A stretch of DNA of 64,000 nucleotides from Bombus terrestris. Its lineage: Eukaryota; Arthropoda; Insecta; Hymenoptera; Apidae. Position 1 is the first letter of the stretch. The number at the start of each line of letters is the position of its first letter. This document shows, piece by piece, positions 60,901 to 64,000 of this stretch. The notes under the pieces are model-generated. The model did no database searches and had not been told where the DNA came from. It worked only from the letters and a program-made list of their open reading frames with translations. The translations under genes were made by a program, and so were the position numbers. The DNA lies in NCBI RefSeq assembly GCF_910591885.1, contig NW_025963573.1, positions 124,001 to 188,000 on the forward strand, read 5' to 3'.

Positions 60901-61400
60901 TACTATATAACGTATAACGTTATATACTATTACGTATTAACGTATAACGTTATATACTATTACTATATAACGTATAACGTTATATACTATTACTATATAA
61001 CGTATAACGTTATATACTATTACTATATAACGCATAACGTTATATAATATTACTACATAACGTATAACGTTATATACCATTACTATATAACGTATAACGT
61101 TATATACTATTACTATATAACGTACGACGTTATATACTATTACTATATAACGTATAACGTTATATACTATTACTATATAACGCATAACGTTATATAATAT
61201 TACTATATAACGCATAACGTTATATAATATTACTATATAGCGTATAACGTTATATACTATTACTACATAACGTATAACGTTATATACTTATACTATATAA
61301 CGTATAACGTTATATACTATTACTATATAACGTTATATAATAACGTTATATAATATTACTATATAACGCATAACGTTATATAATATTACTATATAACGTA
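58000..61400 (+). repeat. 3.4-kb block with LTR copy 9, near copy of about 35.6-39.0 kb (offset 22414)
   Basis: Markers line up at 22414 bp from the pre-LTR block through the LTR (36850/59264) to the post-LTR monomers with TACAATTAC (about 37792/60206) and the CGTACGACG monomer (about 38708/61122). Small differences exist (37581-37592 TATTGTTACTTAC versus TATTATTACGTAC; one TATTGCT at 38457). After the hairpin near 61331 the offset grows by 120 bp. Confidence 0.82.
59264..59874. mobile_element. Solo LTR copy 9 (611 bp)
   Basis: TGTCGG...TTCGACA with TACT at 59260-59263 and 59875-59878, in the usual interrupted monomer. Apparently identical to copies 4-8 in the 611 bp although it lies about 37 kb from copy 4. 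The internal 76-codon frame is 59384-59614. Confidence 0.8.
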
Positions 61401-64000
61401 TAACGTTATATACTATTACTACATAACGTATAACGTTATATACTTATACTATATAACGGATGACGTTATATACTATTGCTATATAACGCATAACGTTATA
61501 TACTATTACGTATTAACGTATAACGTTATATACTATTACTATATAACGTATAACGTTATATACTATTACTATATAACGTATAACGTTATATACTATTACT
61601 ATATAACGTATAACGTTATATACTATTACTATATAACGCATAACGATATATATACTATTACTATATAACGTATAACGTTATATACTATTACTATATAACG
61701 TATAACGTTATATACTATTACTATATAACGTATAACGTTATATACTATTACTATATAACGTATAACGTTATATAATATTACTATATAACGTATAACGATA
61801 TATACTATTCCGTACTATCGTATAACGTTATATACTATTACTATATAATGCGTAACGTTATATACTATTACTATATAACGTATAACGTTATATACTATTA
61901 CTATATAACGCATAACGTTATATAATATTACTATATAACGTATAACGTTATATACTATTACTATATAACGTATAACGTTATATACTATTACTATATAACG
62001 TATAACGTTATATACTATTACTATATAACGCATAACGTTATATAATATTACTATATAACGCATAACGTTATATAATATTACTATATAACGTATAACGTTA
62101 TATACTATTACTACATAACGTATAACGTTATATACTTATACTATATAACGGATGACGTTATATACTATTACTATATAACGCATAACGTTATATACTATTA
62201 CGTATTAACGTATAACGTTATATACTATTACTATATAACGTATAACGTTATATACTATTACTATATAACGCATAACGTTATATAATATTACTATATAACG
62301 CATAACGTTATATAATATTACTATATAACGTATAACGTTATATACTATTACTACATAACGTATAACGTTATATAGTATTGCCATATCACGTATAACGTTG
62401 TATATTATTACGTACTAACGTATAACGTTATATACTATTACTATATAACGTATAACGTTATATACTATTACTATATAACGTATAACGTTATATACTATTA
62501 CGTATTAACGTATAACGTTATATACTATTACTATATAACGTATAAAGTTATATACTCTTACTATATAACGTATAACGTTATATACTATTACTATATAACG
62601 CATAACGTTATATAATATTACTATATAACGTATAACGTTATATACCATTACTATATAACGTATAACGTTATATACTATTACTATATAACGTATAACGTTA
62701 TATACTATTACTATATAACGTATAACGTTATATACTATTACTATATAACGCATAACGTTATATAATATTACTATATAACGCATAACGTTATATAATATTA
62801 CTATATAACGTATAACGTTATATACTATTACTACATAACGCATAACGTTATATACTTATACTATATAACGGATGACGTTATATACTATTACCATATAACG
62901 CATAACGTTATATACTATTACTAAATAACGTATAACGATATATACTATTACGTATTAACGTATAACGTTATATACTATTACTATATAACGTATAACGTTA
63001 TATACTATTACTATATAACGTATAACGATATATACTATTACGTATTAACGTATAACGTTATATACTATTACTATATAACGTATAACGTTATATACTATTA
63101 CTATATAACGTATAACGTTATATACTATTACTATATAACGTATAACGTTATATACGATTACTACATAACGTATAACGTTATATACTATTACTATATAACG
63201 TATAACGTTATATACTATTACTATATAACGCATAACGATATATACTATTCCGTACTATCGTATAGCGTTATATACTATTACTATATAACATATAACGATA
63301 TATACTAATCCGTACTATCGTATAACGTTATATACTATTACTATATAACGTATAACGTTATATAGTATTGCCATATCACGTATAACGTTGTATATTATTA
63401 CGTACTAACGTATAACGTTATATACTATTACTATATAACGTATAACGTTATATACTATTACTATATAACGTATAACGTTATATACTATTACGTATTAACG
63501 TATAACGTTATATACTATTACTCTATAACGTATAACGTTATATACTATTACTATATAACGTATAACGTTATATATTATTACTATATAACGCATAACGTTA
63601 TATAATATTACTATATAACGTATAACGTTATATACCATTACTATATAACGTATAACGTTATATACTATTACTATATAACGTATGACGTTATATACTATTA
63701 CTATATAACGTATAACGTTATATACTATTACTATATAACGCATAACGTTATATAATATTACTATATAACGCATAACGTTATATAATATTACTATATAACG
63801 TATAACGTTATATACTATTACTACATAACGTATAACGTTATATACTTATACTATATAACGGATGACGTTATATACTACTACTATATAACGGATGACGTTA
63901 TATACTATTACTATATAACGTATAACGTTATATACTATTACTACATAACGTATAACGTTATATACTTATACTATATAACGGATGACGTTATATACTATTA
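59875..64000 (+). repeat. 30-bp satellite array, segment 10 (to right edge)
   Basis: Contains the post-LTR block shared with 37461-39.0 kb, a hairpin with TAATAACG near 61331, a 32-bp monomer at 61637, and from about 62.21 to 63.52 kb a copy of 41540-42850 (offset 20666; the TACTAAATAA marker lies near 42257 and 62923). The array continues off the right edge. No gene seen. Confidence 0.97.
62206..63524 (+). repeat. 1.3-kb block shared with 41540-42858 (offset 20666)
   Basis: Markers at constant offset: TAGTATTGCCATATCACG (41707/62373), the TATAAAGTTATATACTC monomer (about 41876/62542), TATACGATTACTACATAACG (about 42485/63151), the TATAGCG monomer (about 42595/63261), ACATATAACGA (about 42623/63289) and TACTCTATAACG (about 42851/63517). 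Homology stops where 42859 carries a CGTATAACGTTG monomer and 63525 a canonical one. The same block type is also found at 9.6-10.8 and 18.2-19.4 kb. Confidence 0.82.

Noticed and set aside
1..64000. CRISPR array
   Set aside because: Repeats are directly adjacent, with no unique spacers between them, and there are no cas genes.
1..64000. CENP-B box in the monomer
   Set aside because: The required TTCG...CGGG pattern is absent from the consensus; TTCGTACTAT variants lack the second half.

Overview
The window is one very long satellite array. Apart from nine islands of 611 bp, essentially all of it is a head-to-tail repeat of a 30-bp AT-rich monomer, about 1,950 monomers by arithmetic (64,000 minus 9 x 611, divided by 30). 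The consensus monomer has three 10-bp parts: CGTATAACGT, TATATACTAT and TACTATATAA. It is 20% G+C, carries two CpGs and contains the 12-bp palindrome TATAACGTTATA. I see no protein-coding gene, tRNA, rRNA, CRISPR array or replication gene. Long open frames in the array arise because 30 is a multiple of three; the minus-strand frame repeats YIVIVYNVIR.

The nine islands start at 1279, 5044, 15502, 21607, 25012, 30023, 36850, 45244 and 59264. All are exactly 611 bp, begin TGTCGG, end TTCGACA (5-bp inverted termini TGTCG/CGACA) and, in eight of nine, are flanked by the direct repeat TACT. Removing the island and one TACT restores a perfect 30-bp monomer of a type seen elsewhere in the array. I read them as copies of one solo LTR that inserted once and was then multiplied with its surrounding satellite. 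Copies 4-9 look identical to each other, copy 3 differs by one base, and copies 1 and 2 differ by about five each.

Layout: 1-9 kb is the more heterogeneous left part with LTR copies 1 and 2. Variants ending TACGTAATAA are common in parts of it, especially about 3.2-4.0 kb and 5.7-7.7 kb. From about 8.8 kb to the end the array is a mosaic of duplicated blocks, with tandem or dispersed offsets of 90, 120, 240, 516, 630, 998, 1778, 3405, 5011, 6105, 8568, 14508, 20666 and 22414 bp. Rare non-canonical elements punctuate it: 32-bp monomers, a recurring short hairpin whose 7-bp loop occurs in both orientations, a perfect 56-bp palindrome at 57213-57268, and a 24-bp doublet at 12832 and 27340.

The organism is a eukaryote; the window suggests constitutive heterochromatin such as a centromeric, pericentromeric, subtelomeric or sex/B-chromosome satellite. 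The species and the chromosomal position cannot be determined from this sequence. Nothing here works as an operon or pathway. The biology is repeat-array evolution: unequal exchange, conversion and hairpin-mediated inversion acting on a satellite that carries a passenger LTR.
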